Source: an unicellular cyanobacterium SU3 (GTDB taxonomy: Bacteria; Cyanobacteriota; Cyanobacteriia; Cyanobacteriales; Microcystaceae). Taken from it: a DNA stretch of 64,000 bases. Location: positions 1 to 64,000 of the forward strand of contig NETF01000051.1 in NCBI GenBank assembly GCA_002172675.1, written 5' to 3'. The number at the start of each line of letters is the position of its first letter. Positions within the stretch are counted from its first letter, which is position 1. Both the position numbers and the translations under genes were made by a program. The notes under the pieces were generated by a model. The model was given only the letters and a program-made list of their open reading frames with translations, was not told the DNA's origin and made no database searches. Positions 17,084-25,971 of this stretch are shown piece after piece.

Positions 17084-17815
17084 TTAATTATAGGTCAAAA
17101 TAACTTTAATAATTAACTGTAATCCTGCTATAACTAATAAACTTAAGACCAATTTGCGAAACAATAATAAGTTAACTCTATTTGATAAAAAGAATCCTAA
17201 AACTAAGCCGATAAAAATAATCGGAATATTTCTTACAAAAAGCTGTAAAACTTCCGAGGTAAAATTCCCTTGCAAAAAGTGATTAATTAAAACAATAATA
17301 ACATTACAAAAAAAGAAAAAATTTAGGTTACTTTTAAACTGTTCTGGTGTCCATCGACAACAACTCCCATAAATAACAATAGGGGGACCACCGGTATTAT
17401 AAGCACCTGATAATAACCCTGAGAAAAAAGCAAAACCATAACCCCACTTTTGAGAATTAATAAGAGGTAGAGGTAACTCTAAAAGGGAATAAATAGCATA
17501 TCCTAAAACCACCATTCCTAAGAGCATTAACATAACTGTTTGATTCATATTTTTCAGAAAATACACCCCAAAAGGAATGGCTAAACTTGAAGCCATAATT
17601 AATCCTAAAATTGCTCTAACTTCTAGCTTTTTTCGATAATAAAAAGAAATAATTAATAATGTCAATAAAGCAATTAAATTCATTAATGGGGAAGCTACCC
17701 GAACATCAATAATTAATGTTAGTAAAGGCATCACAGCCAACCCTAACCCAAACCCAGAAAGACTTTGAATGAATACCCCTAATAAGATAATCAATGAAAT
17801 AAAAAGATTATCCAT
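17084..17815 (-). CDS. TSUP-family exporter (TauE/SafE-like)
   Basis: 243 residues with about seven to eight hydrophobic segments and the duplicated TSUP layout. Family stretches are [20 protein letters not shown] at the N-terminus and [21 protein letters not shown] in the middle, the second being the most conserved TSUP motif. Members export sulfite, sulfoacetate or other organosulfur anions, sometimes driven by protons. Substrate is unknown here. The start overlaps the deoC stop by 8 bases, so the two genes are cotranscribed, though no shared pathway is evident. Confidence 0.88.
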   Translation of the reverse strand: MDNLFISLIILLGVFIQSLSGFGLGLAVMPLLTLIIDVRVASPLMNLIALLTLLIISFYYRKKLEVRAILGLIMASSLAIPFGVYFLKNMNQTVMLMLLGMVVLGYAIYSLLELPLPLINSQKWGYGFAFFSGLLSGAYNTGGPPIVIYGSCCRWTPEQFKSNLNFFFFCNVIIVLINHFLQGNFTSEVLQLFVRNIPIIFIGLVLGFFLSNRVNLLLFRKLVLSLLVIAGLQLIIKVILTYN

Positions 17816-18473
17816 TTTGACTCTGAACTAAAGCCACGCCATGGGAAGTCCCTAAACAAGTTGCCCCTGCTTCAATTAAAGCATAAGCTTGTTCTAAGGT
17901 TTTGATGCCTCCTGACGCTTTAATGCCGACTCTACCCTGAGCTATATTATTAAGAAAACGTACATCGGACACTGTTGCACCACCAAACCATCCACTACAA
18001 GTTTTCAAATAATTTGCCCCTGCATCCATACATATTTCTCCGGCTAACCGTTTCTCTGTATCCGTTAATAAATTGGTTTCTAAAATCACTTTAATAGTTT
18101 GTCCTGTTGCTTCACAAATGGCTGAGATTTCATTATAAATAGCTTCAGAATTTCCTGCTTTAATGTGTCCTAAATTAAGCATAACATCTAGTTCTGTCGC
18201 ACCATTTTCTATTGCTTCTTGGGCTTCATACAGTTTAACAGCAGAGGTATTGGCCCCTGTGGGGAAGCCAATAACAGTACAAATAATAATCTTTTGACCA
18301 TGAAGTAATTTAACCGTTTGGGATACGGCACTCGGATAAACACAGACTGCACGAAAGCCAAAATGTTGCGCTTCACTACAACATTGTTCTACCTCTTCTG
18401 GGGTAGTCGTTGGTTTGAGTAAGGAATGATCAATATAATCTGCAATATCAATATTTATATTCTTTTCTATCAT
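17808..18473 (-). CDS. deoC: Deoxyribose-phosphate aldolase
   Basis: 221 residues, normal for DeoC. It splits 2-deoxyribose-5-phosphate to glyceraldehyde-3-phosphate and acetaldehyde. Visible motifs are [36 protein letters not shown] and [13 protein letters not shown]; the Lys in GIKASGG is the Schiff-base residue. The nearby [14 protein letters not shown] contains the second conserved Lys. A cytoplasmic salvage enzyme for DNA sugars. It is the first gene of a two-gene unit with the TSUP exporter. Confidence 0.95.
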   Translation of the reverse strand: MIEKNINIDIADYIDHSLLKPTTTPEEVEQCCSEAQHFGFRAVCVYPSAVSQTVKLLHGQKIIICTVIGFPTGANTSAVKLYEAQEAIENGATELDVMLNLGHIKAGNSEAIYNEISAICEATGQTIKVILETNLLTDTEKRLAGEICMDAGANYLKTCSGWFGGATVSDVRFLNNIAQGRVGIKASGGIKTLEQAYALIEAGATCLGTSHGVALVQSQNG

Positions 18474-18759
18474 TTTTATTTTCCTGTGTTTAACTAGATT
18501 GGTAAATTTTAAGACATAAAATAGGTAACGTTCAAAAAGCTTTGTTTTTTTTAATTTTTAAGTTTGTTAAATATTAGTTTTTGCTACAAGAAATAAAAAT
18601 GGTTGCAAGCTATTTCCCATCATGTCAACCGTAAATTCTCGAAAAAAAAGCAAAAAAATATAATAAATTTAGCTTTCAAATTAAGGAACCTAGGTTATAG
18701 AAATGCCGTCAATATTTTTATAATAGGCTATTATCAAATTTATTTTGTGGAGACAAGCC
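18474..18759. other. Spacer between divergent deoC and pentapeptide genes
   Basis: 286 AT-rich bases with no convincing gene; should contain two divergent promoters. The ribosome site GGAG (18749-18752) sets the start of the pentapeptide gene. Confidence 0.4.
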
Positions 18760-19200
18760 ATGAAATCGTCAATTGTTGCTGTTTTGGGATTACTGAATTT
18801 TATCTTATTCGTGCCTGAAGTTCAAGCAGCTAACCCTGATCATATCGAACAGTTATTATCAACTAGAGAATGTCAAGGTTGTGACTTATCTGGGGCTGAT
18901 CTAACTGCTGCTCATTTAATCGGGGTAGACTTACGAGATGCAAACCTAGAAGGAGCCATTCTTATTGAAGCTAACCTAGAAGGGGCTGATCTTACAGGGG
19001 CAAACTTAGAAGGGGCAAACCTAACTGCTTCTATGCTCACTAATGCTACTCTTAATGATAGCATTCTTGACAACGTTAACCTGACGAAAGCGATGGTTTA
19101 TGATGTTGATGTTACCGGTGCATCTATGATCGCTTTAACCATCGATGAGGCGCAGATTTTTCACACTGGAATTAGTGTAGGAGGACAATTACCTGAATAA
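18760..19200 (+). CDS. Secreted pentapeptide-repeat protein
   Basis: 146 residues from ATG 18760, preferred over an in-frame TTG 15 bases upstream because of the GGAG site and the clean signal peptide it produces (KSSIVAVLGLLNFILFVPEVQA, cut after AQA-like VQA). Eleven or so pentapeptide repeats follow: CDLSGADLTAAHLIGVDLRD and LEGADLTGANLEGANLTASM. The start CRECQGC-like stretch (TRECQGCDLSG) is seen in many cyanobacterial lumenal pentapeptide proteins. It is probably in the thylakoid lumen or periplasm. The exact role is unknown. Confidence 0.88.
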   Translation: MKSSIVAVLGLLNFILFVPEVQAANPDHIEQLLSTRECQGCDLSGADLTAAHLIGVDLRDANLEGAILIEANLEGADLTGANLEGANLTASMLTNATLNDSILDNVNLTKAMVYDVDVTGASMIALTIDEAQIFHTGISVGGQLPE

Positions 19201-19353
19201 TTAATGAGTCTGTTTCTGGTTGTTATTTTTCTATCTTACCTCCTCCACATTTTTCTTATCTGGTAACAGTCTTAATTATTATTTTGAGCTAATATCTTCA
19301 ACTTAAGTATAATTTGTTATCATAAAATTTATTGTTATATTGTATATTATTTT

Positions 19354-19812
19354 ATGACAGTTCAACAAAATCAGACAACCCAAGGATTAAACATTGGAGC
19401 CTTAAAACGAGTCCATCATATTGCTTTAAATGTTAAAAATATGAATGCTTCCCGTCATTTTTATGGTAATATTTTAGGACTTCATGAATTAACAGGTGAT
19501 GAAGTTCCTAGTACCCTAAAAGATTTGGTAGCTAAAGGAAAAGTTGCTAATTTTATTACTCCTGATGGATTAATTTTAGACTTATTTTCGGAACCTGATT
19601 TATCTCCGCCCAATGCTGATCCTAAACAACAATTTACAAGAGCGAATCATTTAGCATTTCATATCGATGCTAATTTATTTGACCAGGCTGTTGAAGTATT
19701 AAAAAAGAATCAGGTTATGATCGATCATGGCCCTGTGAGTCGTCCAACGGGAAGAGGTATTTATTTTTATGATCCTGATGGTTTTATGGTAGAAATTCGT
19801 TGTGATTCCTAA
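19354..19812 (+). CDS. VOC/glyoxalase-family protein
   Basis: 152 residues forming one vicinal-oxygen-chelate module pair. Metal-ligand positions are filled: His in VHHIALNV (21-28), His in ANHLAFHI and Glu in GFMVEIRCDS. It has the FYGNILGLHEL and GRGIYFYDPDGF motifs of glyoxalase/bleomycin-resistance/dioxygenase proteins. The family includes glyoxalase I, fosfomycin-resistance enzymes and extradiol dioxygenases; sequence alone does not choose among them. It stands alone with 150 AT-rich bases upstream. Confidence 0.8.
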   Translation: MTVQQNQTTQGLNIGALKRVHHIALNVKNMNASRHFYGNILGLHELTGDEVPSTLKDLVAKGKVANFITPDGLILDLFSEPDLSPPNADPKQQFTRANHLAFHIDANLFDQAVEVLKKNQVMIDHGPVSRPTGRGIYFYDPDGFMVEIRCDS

Positions 19813-19879
19813 GAGATATTGATGTAAAATAAAAGGTAGTGAGGAGCTTTGAGATAAAAAGAGAATTGATTTCGCTAGT

Positions 19880-20128
19880 TTAATTCAATCCTAAAATAAA
19901 TTTAAGAGACAAACTAATTAAAATTGATTGTAATATTAATAGTAGCAAAACACCTCCCACAGCAAGGAAAAAATAGCGTCTGATTAAAGCGATTAATCCT
20001 TTAACAACTGCTCTAGCAATGGTCTGCTCTAACCCCTCATTAGTCATAACTTTATAAATAATTTTTTCGACTTCATCATCAACTTTTCTGGCGAGTTTTC
20101 TTCTACGTTTCTGCTTGGGAGATTCCAT
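19880..20128 (-). CDS. Small single-helix membrane protein
   Basis: 82 residues. A strongly basic N-terminus (KQKRRRKLARK) and an amphipathic helix precede one long hydrophobic segment near the end (about 53-80, YFFLAVGGVLLLLILQSILISLSL). I recognise no family. It starts 13 bases after the stop of the NYN/LabA-like gene on the same strand, so it is likely cotranscribed, which may hint at a membrane partner for that protein. Confidence 0.55.
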   Translation of the reverse strand: MESPKQKRRRKLARKVDDEVEKIIYKVMTNEGLEQTIARAVVKGLIALIRRYFFLAVGGVLLLLILQSILISLSLKFILGLN

Positions 20129-20141
20129 AATAATTGGTCAG

Positions 20142-20678
20142 TCAGTAATCTTGCTTTTCTATACTATCTTTAATATCATTTAAGTCAATATAACGATCTG
20201 TAGCATTGCGTAATTCTCTAGCGATCATCCCCTCTGTAGAAACAACAGTAATATGGGTGTTTTTTGATCTTAATAATTCAATTGCCCGTTCAAAATCTCC
20301 ATCTCCGCTAAATAAAATAACACGATCATATTGCTCAACAGTATTAAACATATCTACAACAATTTCAATATCAAGATTAGCCTTTTGGGAATATCTTCCA
20401 GACGTATCATCATAGTATTCTTTTAAAATTTTAGTTCTCACAGTATACCCCAAACTAATTAAGGCATCACGAAACCCTCTTTGGTCTTGAGAATCTTTTA
20501 AACCAGTGTACCAAAAAGCATTAATTAAAGAAACATGAGGATCATTAGTAAAATAGTCTAGAACTCGCCTAGGATCGAAAAACCAACCGTTTTTTTGTTG
20601 TGCATAGAACATATTATTGCCATCAACAAATATAGAAAGACGCTCTTTCTGACACATACAAGTATTCGTAGCATCCAT
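20142..20678 (-). CDS. NYN-domain protein (LabA/DUF88 type)
   Basis: 178 residues covering one NYN (PIN-like) nuclease fold. Acidic motifs are in place: IFVDGNNMFYA (17-27), KANLDIEIVVDMF, VILFSGDGDFERAI and STEGMIARELRNATDRYIDL. These correspond to the conserved Asp cluster for metal binding. LabA of Synechococcus elongatus belongs to this family and acts in circadian output, but DUF88 proteins are many and varied, so the same role cannot be assumed. The tail of a small Cys pair (CMC near residue 7) precedes the domain. Confidence 0.85.
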   Translation of the reverse strand: MDATNTCMCQKERLSIFVDGNNMFYAQQKNGWFFDPRRVLDYFTNDPHVSLINAFWYTGLKDSQDQRGFRDALISLGYTVRTKILKEYYDDTSGRYSQKANLDIEIVVDMFNTVEQYDRVILFSGDGDFERAIELLRSKNTHITVVSTEGMIARELRNATDRYIDLNDIKDSIEKQDY

Positions 20679-20821
20679 AAAATTAAGACCTAAGTATAAA
20701 TAGAAATAAAGAAATAGATAAGTAGCTTAATTGTTTAAATTAATAAGGTTACTTAACTAAAATTTTACCTTAAAAGCTTACCAGTTTGTAGGATTGATTA
20801 TATTTAAGTAAATCTAAGGAA

Positions 20822-21652
20822 TTAATGAGAAACTAGGTAGGAACACCAATCACTCCAACCCCCAGGATATAATTTTGCTCTTTTAATCCCGACAGATTCC
20901 ATAGATAAAAGATTGACACAAGCGGTGACACCTGAACCACAATAAACAATTAGTTCCTCAGACCCCGAAAAACTGTCCCATAAGCCTTCTTGTTCAGCTT
21001 TAGGTAGAATAAAACCTTTTTCATCAGTCACGGCCTTCCAAGGAGAATTAACGGCCCCCTGAATATGACCTGCGATCGGATCGATGGGTTCTCTTTCTCC
21101 TCGATAGCGATCGCTGTCCCTAGAATCGATTAACGTAACATTAGGGGAGTCTTGACGTTGTTTGAGGGTATCAATATCCACAATCCAATCGGTGTGGGGT
21201 TTTGGAACAAAATTCCCTGATTGTGCCTCTGGAGTAACATTATCCATCGGATAACCCTTTCCTTGCCAACCCGGCCAACCACCATCTAAAACCGCGACTT
21301 TTTCATGGCCAAAATAGCGTAATAACCACCATAAACGGGCTGCAAAGGCAAAGCGCAAATCATCATAAGCAATCACTAAAGTTTTCCCCAATGTTATCCC
21401 CATCGACTCTAATTTTTCCGCAAAAGTCGAAGCCTCGGGAAGGGGATGACGACCACCATGAGTGGTAACAGGGGAAGATAAATCTTGGTCTAAGTTTAAA
21501 TAATAAGCTCCCTTGATGTGACTGACGAGATATTGTTCATATCCCCAGTTAGCATCTCCTAAGCGGAAGCGACAATCAATAATAACAAGGTTAGGGTTAG
21601 AGAGTTGGCCAGCGAGCCATTCCCCAGAAATAACAGGATTTATATTAGACAT
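20822..21652 (-). CDS. Two-domain sulfurtransferase (rhodanese / 3-mercaptopyruvate type)
   Basis: 276 residues with two rhodanese domains. The N-terminal inactive domain carries VIIDCRFRLGDANWGYEQYL and GGRHPLPEA. The C-terminal domain carries LIDSRDSDRYRGEREPIDPIAGHI and the catalytic loop YCGSGVTA, with the persulfide Cys. CGSGVTA is characteristic of 3-mercaptopyruvate sulfurtransferases; CRKGVTA-type loops mark thiosulfate-specific forms. It transfers sulfur to a thiol or cyanide in the cytoplasm. The HATPase gene lies 23 bases upstream on the same strand. Confidence 0.92.
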   Translation of the reverse strand: MSNINPVISGEWLAGQLSNPNLVIIDCRFRLGDANWGYEQYLVSHIKGAYYLNLDQDLSSPVTTHGGRHPLPEASTFAEKLESMGITLGKTLVIAYDDLRFAFAARLWWLLRYFGHEKVAVLDGGWPGWQGKGYPMDNVTPEAQSGNFVPKPHTDWIVDIDTLKQRQDSPNVTLIDSRDSDRYRGEREPIDPIAGHIQGAVNSPWKAVTDEKGFILPKAEQEGLWDSFSGSEELIVYCGSGVTACVNLLSMESVGIKRAKLYPGGWSDWCSYLVSH

Positions 21653-21675
21653 AATAATATATTAAACCGATGAGC

Positions 21676-22158
21676 TTAAGGAAGGGAAAAGTTTTTGATA
21701 ATTAATAAACAGTTCCGTCCATCATCAGTGCGCTGATAACTTAATTGAGCAGCGATTTTTTGTAAAATAGGAAGGCCTTGGCCATGACCAGCAAAACGGT
21801 TATCCTGAGTGGACTTAGTTTTCAGAAAGTTCTCAAGGTCAAAAAAAGGGCCAGAGTCCCAAATCCTCATTTCTAAGCTCTCAGAGGTGAGTTTAATTTC
21901 AATTTCTACCAAAACATCTGTCTTTATATCTTTATGGGCGTGACGCACCGCATTGGTGAAACCTTCTGCTAACGCCAGTTGACATTGCAACCAATCTTTT
22001 TTAGGAATCCAGGGTTGATGTATGTCGTCAAAGTTACCTAAAACTTCATCTAATGCTTTTAGGTTGCTCTTTACTTTGAACGAAATCTGTCGGAGGACGC
22101 TCAATGATTTAAAGCCTCTACAATCAACTAAAGTTGACACAGATAGACTAGAGATCAT
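21676..22158 (-). CDS. Anti-sigma-type serine kinase (RsbW/SpoIIAB HATPase)
   Basis: 160 residues with a GHKL ATPase fold. The N-box is LALAEGFTNAVRHAH, the G1 region IWDSGPFFDLE, and the G2 region FAGHGQGLPILQKIA. These match RsbW-like kinases that bind a sigma factor or other target and phosphorylate a STAS antagonist. A STAS protein (23486-23809) and a PP2C phosphatase (22328-23476) lie within 1.7 kb, forming a complete partner-switching set. It reads divergently from the phosphatase gene. Whether the final target is a sigma factor cannot be seen. Confidence 0.85.
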   Translation of the reverse strand: MISSLSVSTLVDCRGFKSLSVLRQISFKVKSNLKALDEVLGNFDDIHQPWIPKKDWLQCQLALAEGFTNAVRHAHKDIKTDVLVEIEIKLTSESLEMRIWDSGPFFDLENFLKTKSTQDNRFAGHGQGLPILQKIAAQLSYQRTDDGRNCLLIIKNFSLP

Positions 22159-22327
22159 AGATCCCTATTCTAATTACTAGCTCTAGTTTATCTGGATTGT
22201 TAAGGTATTGCTGGTAATTTTCTGATTTTGTTACCTTCGACTTCTAAAATAGTAGTTAAGTTGTTATTGAATGATACTTTAAATTTAAAGAATTAATTTT
22301 TGCTCAAACTCCTCATAACTGTCAATT

Positions 22328-23476
22328 ATGGTTCAAATCTTATTAATTGATGACGATCACAGTATTCGCTTGCTTTTGGAGAGAACCCTCAAACCTCAGG
22401 GTTATGATGTGGTTTGTGCAGGTGTTGGGGAAGAAGGGTTAGTTAAGGCCAAAGAGTTACACCCAGCGATGATTATTTGCGATTGGGTGATGCCAGGTAT
22501 GAGTGGTTTAGACGTGTGTCGTCAGGTGAAGAATATTCCTGATTTAGCGACTACTTTTTTTATTTTACTGACTTCTCTAGGATCAGTCGAAGATCGTGTC
22601 AAGGGGTTAGATGCAGGAGCCGATGATTTTCTCTGTAAACCCATTGAAATGAATGAATTTATTGCTAGGATTAGAGCTGGGTTAAGATTACATCAGTTAA
22701 GTCAAGATTTAACGGAACAAAAACGACTTTTAGAGGCAGAATTAGCAGAAGCAGCCGAATATGTTAGCTCTATTTTACCTGAACCCCTTGAGCATCATTG
22801 TTTAACCATTAATTCCCGTTTTCTTCCTTCGAGTCAGTTGGGAGGGGATGGGTTTGATTATTTTTGGTTAGATGATCATCATTTAGCCCTTTATCTTTTA
22901 GATGTGTCTGGCCACGGACTTCGGGCTGCTTTACCGGCTTTGGCTGTGATTAATTTACTCCGTTCTCAAAATTTAAGTCAAGTTGATTATTATCAGCCGA
23001 ATGAGGTTTTAAGTGGACTTAATAAAACCTTTCAAATGACTGATACTAATGATAAGTATTTTACGATTTGGTATGGTGTTTATAATTGCAAAAATCATGA
23101 ACTTATTTATGCTAGTGCTGGTCATCCTCCTGCTATCTTATTAGCTCCTAACTTAGAACAAGAATTAATTGAAACTCGATTAAAAACTCCTGGTTTACCA
23201 GTCGGAATGTTTCCTGAAGCTCATTATACAAATAACTCTTTATTGATTAATAGTTTTTCTAGGTTATATATTTTTAGTGATGGTATCTATGAAATTGAAC
23301 AAGAAGATGGTACAATAATTGGGCTAACTAATTTTCTATCAATGATCCGCAATTATCAACAACGAAAGACTCACAATTTAGACCAGTTAATTAGTTATCT
23401 AAAATCATATAATCTAAAAGAAAAGTTTGACGATGATTTATCGATTATTGAAGTGAATTTTACTAATAATCTTTAG
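22328..23476 (+). CDS. Response regulator with PP2C-type phosphatase output (RsbU-like)
   Basis: 382 residues. ~1-120: REC domain with acidic pair DDD (7-9), phosphoacceptor Asp in IICDWVMPGMSG and conserved Lys in FLCKPIEM. A coiled linker (LSQDLTEQKRLLEAELAEAAEYVSSIL) leads to a SpoIIE/PP2C domain: LPSSQLGGDGFDYFWLD, LYLLDVSGHGLRAALPA, YASAGHPPAI and FSDGIYE. Metal-ligand Asp/Gly of the GGD, DVSGHG and D-G motifs are kept. Phosphorylation of REC would turn on dephosphorylation of the STAS partner. The histidine kinase is not in this window. Confidence 0.92.
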   Translation: MVQILLIDDDHSIRLLLERTLKPQGYDVVCAGVGEEGLVKAKELHPAMIICDWVMPGMSGLDVCRQVKNIPDLATTFFILLTSLGSVEDRVKGLDAGADDFLCKPIEMNEFIARIRAGLRLHQLSQDLTEQKRLLEAELAEAAEYVSSILPEPLEHHCLTINSRFLPSSQLGGDGFDYFWLDDHHLALYLLDVSGHGLRAALPALAVINLLRSQNLSQVDYYQPNEVLSGLNKTFQMTDTNDKYFTIWYGVYNCKNHELIYASAGHPPAILLAPNLEQELIETRLKTPGLPVGMFPEAHYTNNSLLINSFSRLYIFSDGIYEIEQEDGTIIGLTNFLSMIRNYQQRKTHNLDQLISYLKSYNLKEKFDDDLSIIEVNFTNNL

Positions 23477-23485
23477 AAATAAAGT

Positions 23486-23809
23486 CTATACATTAATAAT
23501 ATTCTTTTCTAACTCTTCTCGACTCTCAAAAATTCTAAAGACTTTGTGCATATCTGTTAATTCAAGTAACATCATTACTTGTTCATTCAGTGAACATAAA
23601 AACAGTTTAGTACCGGTCGCTCGAACCGTTTTCAAAGACAAAACTAAAGCTCCTAAACCTGAGCTATCCATAAAGCTAACGTCTTTAAAATCGATGACAA
23701 TAACTTGGGGATTTGTTTCTAATAATTTTTGGATTTGTTGGCGAAACTGATGAGCTTTTGTTCCGTCAACCATGCCCGAGGGTTGATAAACTCTAAAATA
23801 GGCTCCCAT
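23486..23809 (-). CDS. STAS-domain anti-sigma factor antagonist (SpoIIAA/RsbV type)
   Basis: 107 residues, one STAS domain. VIVIDFKDVSFMDSSGLGALV (written here as motif around 37-56) includes the DSSG loop whose Ser, S49 or S50, is phosphorylated by the HATPase kinase and freed by the PP2C phosphatase. It converges on the phosphatase gene, ten bases apart. In the expected cycle, unphosphorylated STAS binds the kinase and releases its client. Confidence 0.92.
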   Translation of the reverse strand: MGAYFRVYQPSGMVDGTKAHQFRQQIQKLLETNPQVIVIDFKDVSFMDSSGLGALVLSLKTVRATGTKLFLCSLNEQVMMLLELTDMHKVFRIFESREELEKNIINV

Positions 23810-23934
23810 TGATAATAAAACTAAAAAATTAGAATAAAAGTTAACAGGAATTATAATTCTTACTTTACCATAACAAAGAAGAATATAAAATCATTTAACC
23901 TTAACTATATTGTCTTAAAGAGTTTGGCTAAGTA

Positions 23935-24099
23935 TCATAAAAAAAAACAAATGACTGACAACAAAAAACTGATATCATCTACGGGTGCAGGTGCCGATAA
24001 ATCTGATGGTAAGAAGGCGCGGGCTGTCACCGCTACTAAAGCCACTAAAAATATTAAAACAATTAACATCGGAGCGATATATTGACGAAAAAATGCCAT
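23935..24099 (-). CDS. Small single-pass membrane protein, 54 residues
   Basis: ATG at 24099 to TGA at 23935. The protein begins MAFFRQYIAPMLIVLIFLVA, one membrane helix (about 10-28), followed by TARAFLPSDLSAPAPVDD and a second hydrophobic stretch at the end (SFLLSVICFFL). The FLPSD-x-APAP sequence looks like a conserved cyanobacterial small protein. The last dozen residues come from an A-tract and may be read-through of a shortened homologue. It lies just upstream of, and divergent from, rnhB. Confidence 0.55.
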   Translation of the reverse strand: MAFFRQYIAPMLIVLIFLVALVAVTARAFLPSDLSAPAPVDDISFLLSVICFFL

Positions 24100-24152
24100 A
24101 ATAACAAAGTCTAAAATTCATACATATTCTTAAATTATATCAAACTAGCTTA

Positions 24153-24752
24153 ATGTCTGCTCAATTATTTTCTCATTCACAAATCTTAATGGCAGGGGTT
24201 GATGAAGTGGGGCGAGGTTGTCTGTTTGGTCCGGTGGTTGCTGCTGCGGTAGTGTTTAAACACAATACAATTCCTCAACTTCAAGAAATCGGGGTTAAAG
24301 ACAGTAAAAAACTCTCTGCTAAACGTCGTGAAACGTTAGCAATAGAAATTAAAAATAGAGCGATCGCTTATCATATTAGTTACGCATCTTCTCAAGAAAT
24401 TGATCGTTTAAATATTCTTAATGCTTCTTTATTGGCAATGCAACGATCTATTACAAAACTGTCGGTTACGCCTCAACTGTGCTTAATAGATGGCAACAAA
24501 AAAGTTCCTACTCTTACTATTCCTCAAGAAACGATTATCGGGGGTGATAAATCTTCTCCTTTGATTGCTGCTGCTAGTATTTTAGCTAAGGTGTGGCGAG
24601 ATCAATTAATTGTTCGTTTAGCTGCTAAATATCCTTATTATGACTTAGAAAATAATAAAGGGTATGGAACTAAAAAACATAATCTTGCTTTACAACAGTA
24701 TGGAGCTTGTTTTCATCATCGTCGTTCTTTTAAATTAAAGACAGATCAATAA
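24153..24752 (+). CDS. rnhB: Ribonuclease HII
   Basis: 199 residues, usual RNase HII size. It removes ribonucleotides from RNA-DNA hybrids, including single misincorporated ones. The catalytic acids lie in AGVDEVGRGCLFGPVVAAA (the paired Asp-Glu at 17-18) and in CLIDGNKKVP; the conserved GGDKSSPLIAAASILAKVWRD stretch is also present (quoted in part). The C-terminus reads YGTKKHNLALQQYGAC, a normal end. No GTP or fusion domain. Confidence 0.95.
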   Translation: MSAQLFSHSQILMAGVDEVGRGCLFGPVVAAAVVFKHNTIPQLQEIGVKDSKKLSAKRRETLAIEIKNRAIAYHISYASSQEIDRLNILNASLLAMQRSITKLSVTPQLCLIDGNKKVPTLTIPQETIIGGDKSSPLIAAASILAKVWRDQLIVRLAAKYPYYDLENNKGYGTKKHNLALQQYGACFHHRRSFKLKTDQ

Positions 24753-24878
24753 GAGTTGCTGACAAAATCTTTTTAAGGTGTTTTTGTCCCTAAAGAAATT
24801 ATCTCTATTATCGTCAGGAAGTTGTACGGTTAGCTGGTGATCTTCGCTGATATTGGTTTGGGTTTGGATAATTCTCAT
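24735..24878 (-). pseudogene. Truncated antitoxin-like fragment
   Basis: ATG at 24878 opens a 47-residue frame beginning MRIIQTQTNISEDHQLTVQL and then PDDNRDNFFRDKNTLKRF. The first half looks like the N-terminus of common cyanobacterial antitoxins (the LTVQLPDD phrase), but the rest does not, and it runs antisense into the end of rnhB. No toxin partner follows. Probably a decayed module. Confidence 0.35.
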
Positions 24879-24986
24879 AGAGGTTGCTTGTTAAGGGTTA
24901 ATTATTAGGATAAATCAGTTTTAATGATTAATCTATTATCAATTTTCTCAGTTTGCTAAATCTTGAAGTCTTCGAGATCGATCAAA
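24753..24986. other. Spacer between convergent rnhB and RluA-type genes
   Basis: Contains the antitoxin-like remnant and AT-rich DNA. No terminator with a clear T-run could be assigned. Confidence 0.3.
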
Positions 24987-25934
24987 TTAATTATTTTTTT
25001 GTCTTAAGGAATTTAATAATTTAGTAAATTCATCAGGTAAAGGGGCGATCGCTTCTATTTTTTCTGAGGTAATAGGATGGTTTAGTGTTAATTTATGTGC
25101 GTGTAATGCTTGTCCTGATAACTTAATTTTTAGAGAACGATTATTACTATATAAAGGATCACCCACAATAGGATTACCGAAATAACTACTATGCACTCTT
25201 ATCTGATGGGTTCTACCAGTTTCTAAAGTAAATTTAACTAAACTATAATTACCTAATCTTTCTACAATTTTCCAATAAGTTATGGCTTCTCTTCCTCGTT
25301 TTTCTACAGGGATAATAGCCATTTTCTTTCTATCTACAGGATGACGACCAATCGGTAAATTAATTCTCCCTTGATTGCTATTATTATTATTATTATCTTT
25401 ATTAGTTAAAACGCCATAAATAACTCCTAAATATTCTCGTTTTGCTGTTTTATTTTTAATTTGTGCTTGTAGGTTTTGATGAGCAAAATCTGTCTTTGCA
25501 ACAACCATTGCTCCCGTGGTATCTTTATCTAACCGGTGAACAATTCCTGGTCTTTGTACCCCACCAATTCCTGCTAAATTAGAACAGTGATAAAGTAAAG
25601 CATGGACTAAAGTTCCTGTCTCATGTCCCGGCGCTGGATGGACGACTAAATTAGCTTGTTTATTAATAATAATTAGCTGCTCATCCTCATATAAAATATC
25701 GAGAGGAATGGGTTCTGGTTGTAGTTCTAACGGTTTAGGATCGGGTAAATTAACTTGTAAGCGATCGCCTATTTTTACCTTGATTTTTTTATTATTACAA
25801 ATTTCATTATTAAGGGTGATATTACCTTGTTCTATCAATTTTTGTACATGGGAGCGAGAAATATCTGTGAGATGGTTTGATAACCAAAGATCCAAGCGAT
25901 TACCTTTTATTTCTACCGTTAAATTAATGATCAT
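24987..25934 (-). CDS. RluA-family 23S rRNA-type pseudouridine synthase (RluD-like)
   Basis: 315 residues. An N-terminal S4 RNA-binding domain (~12-75, LSNHLTDISRSHVQKLIEQGNI) is followed by the synthase domain. The signature HRLDKDTTGAMVVAKT contains the catalytic Asp; other family stretches are LDILYEDEQLIIINKQANLVVHP, TGRTHQIRVH and NPIVGDPLY. S4 plus RluA and the overall length are typical of RluD, which modifies helix 69 of 23S rRNA, but RluC is similar. Contains a small Asn-rich insert (KDNNNNNSNQG). Monocistronic. Confidence 0.9.
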   Translation of the reverse strand: MIINLTVEIKGNRLDLWLSNHLTDISRSHVQKLIEQGNITLNNEICNNKKIKVKIGDRLQVNLPDPKPLELQPEPIPLDILYEDEQLIIINKQANLVVHPAPGHETGTLVHALLYHCSNLAGIGGVQRPGIVHRLDKDTTGAMVVAKTDFAHQNLQAQIKNKTAKREYLGVIYGVLTNKDNNNNNSNQGRINLPIGRHPVDRKKMAIIPVEKRGREAITYWKIVERLGNYSLVKFTLETGRTHQIRVHSSYFGNPIVGDPLYSNNRSLKIKLSGQALHAHKLTLNHPITSEKIEAIAPLPDEFTKLLNSLRQKNN

Positions 25935-25971
25935 ATAAAAGAAAAAAAGTGAAAATTTTAACGTTCAGTGA

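Noticed and set aside
18603-18818. Small plus-strand gene before the pentapeptide gene
   Set aside because: It overlaps the signal-peptide-bearing start in another frame, has no ribosome site and irregular composition.
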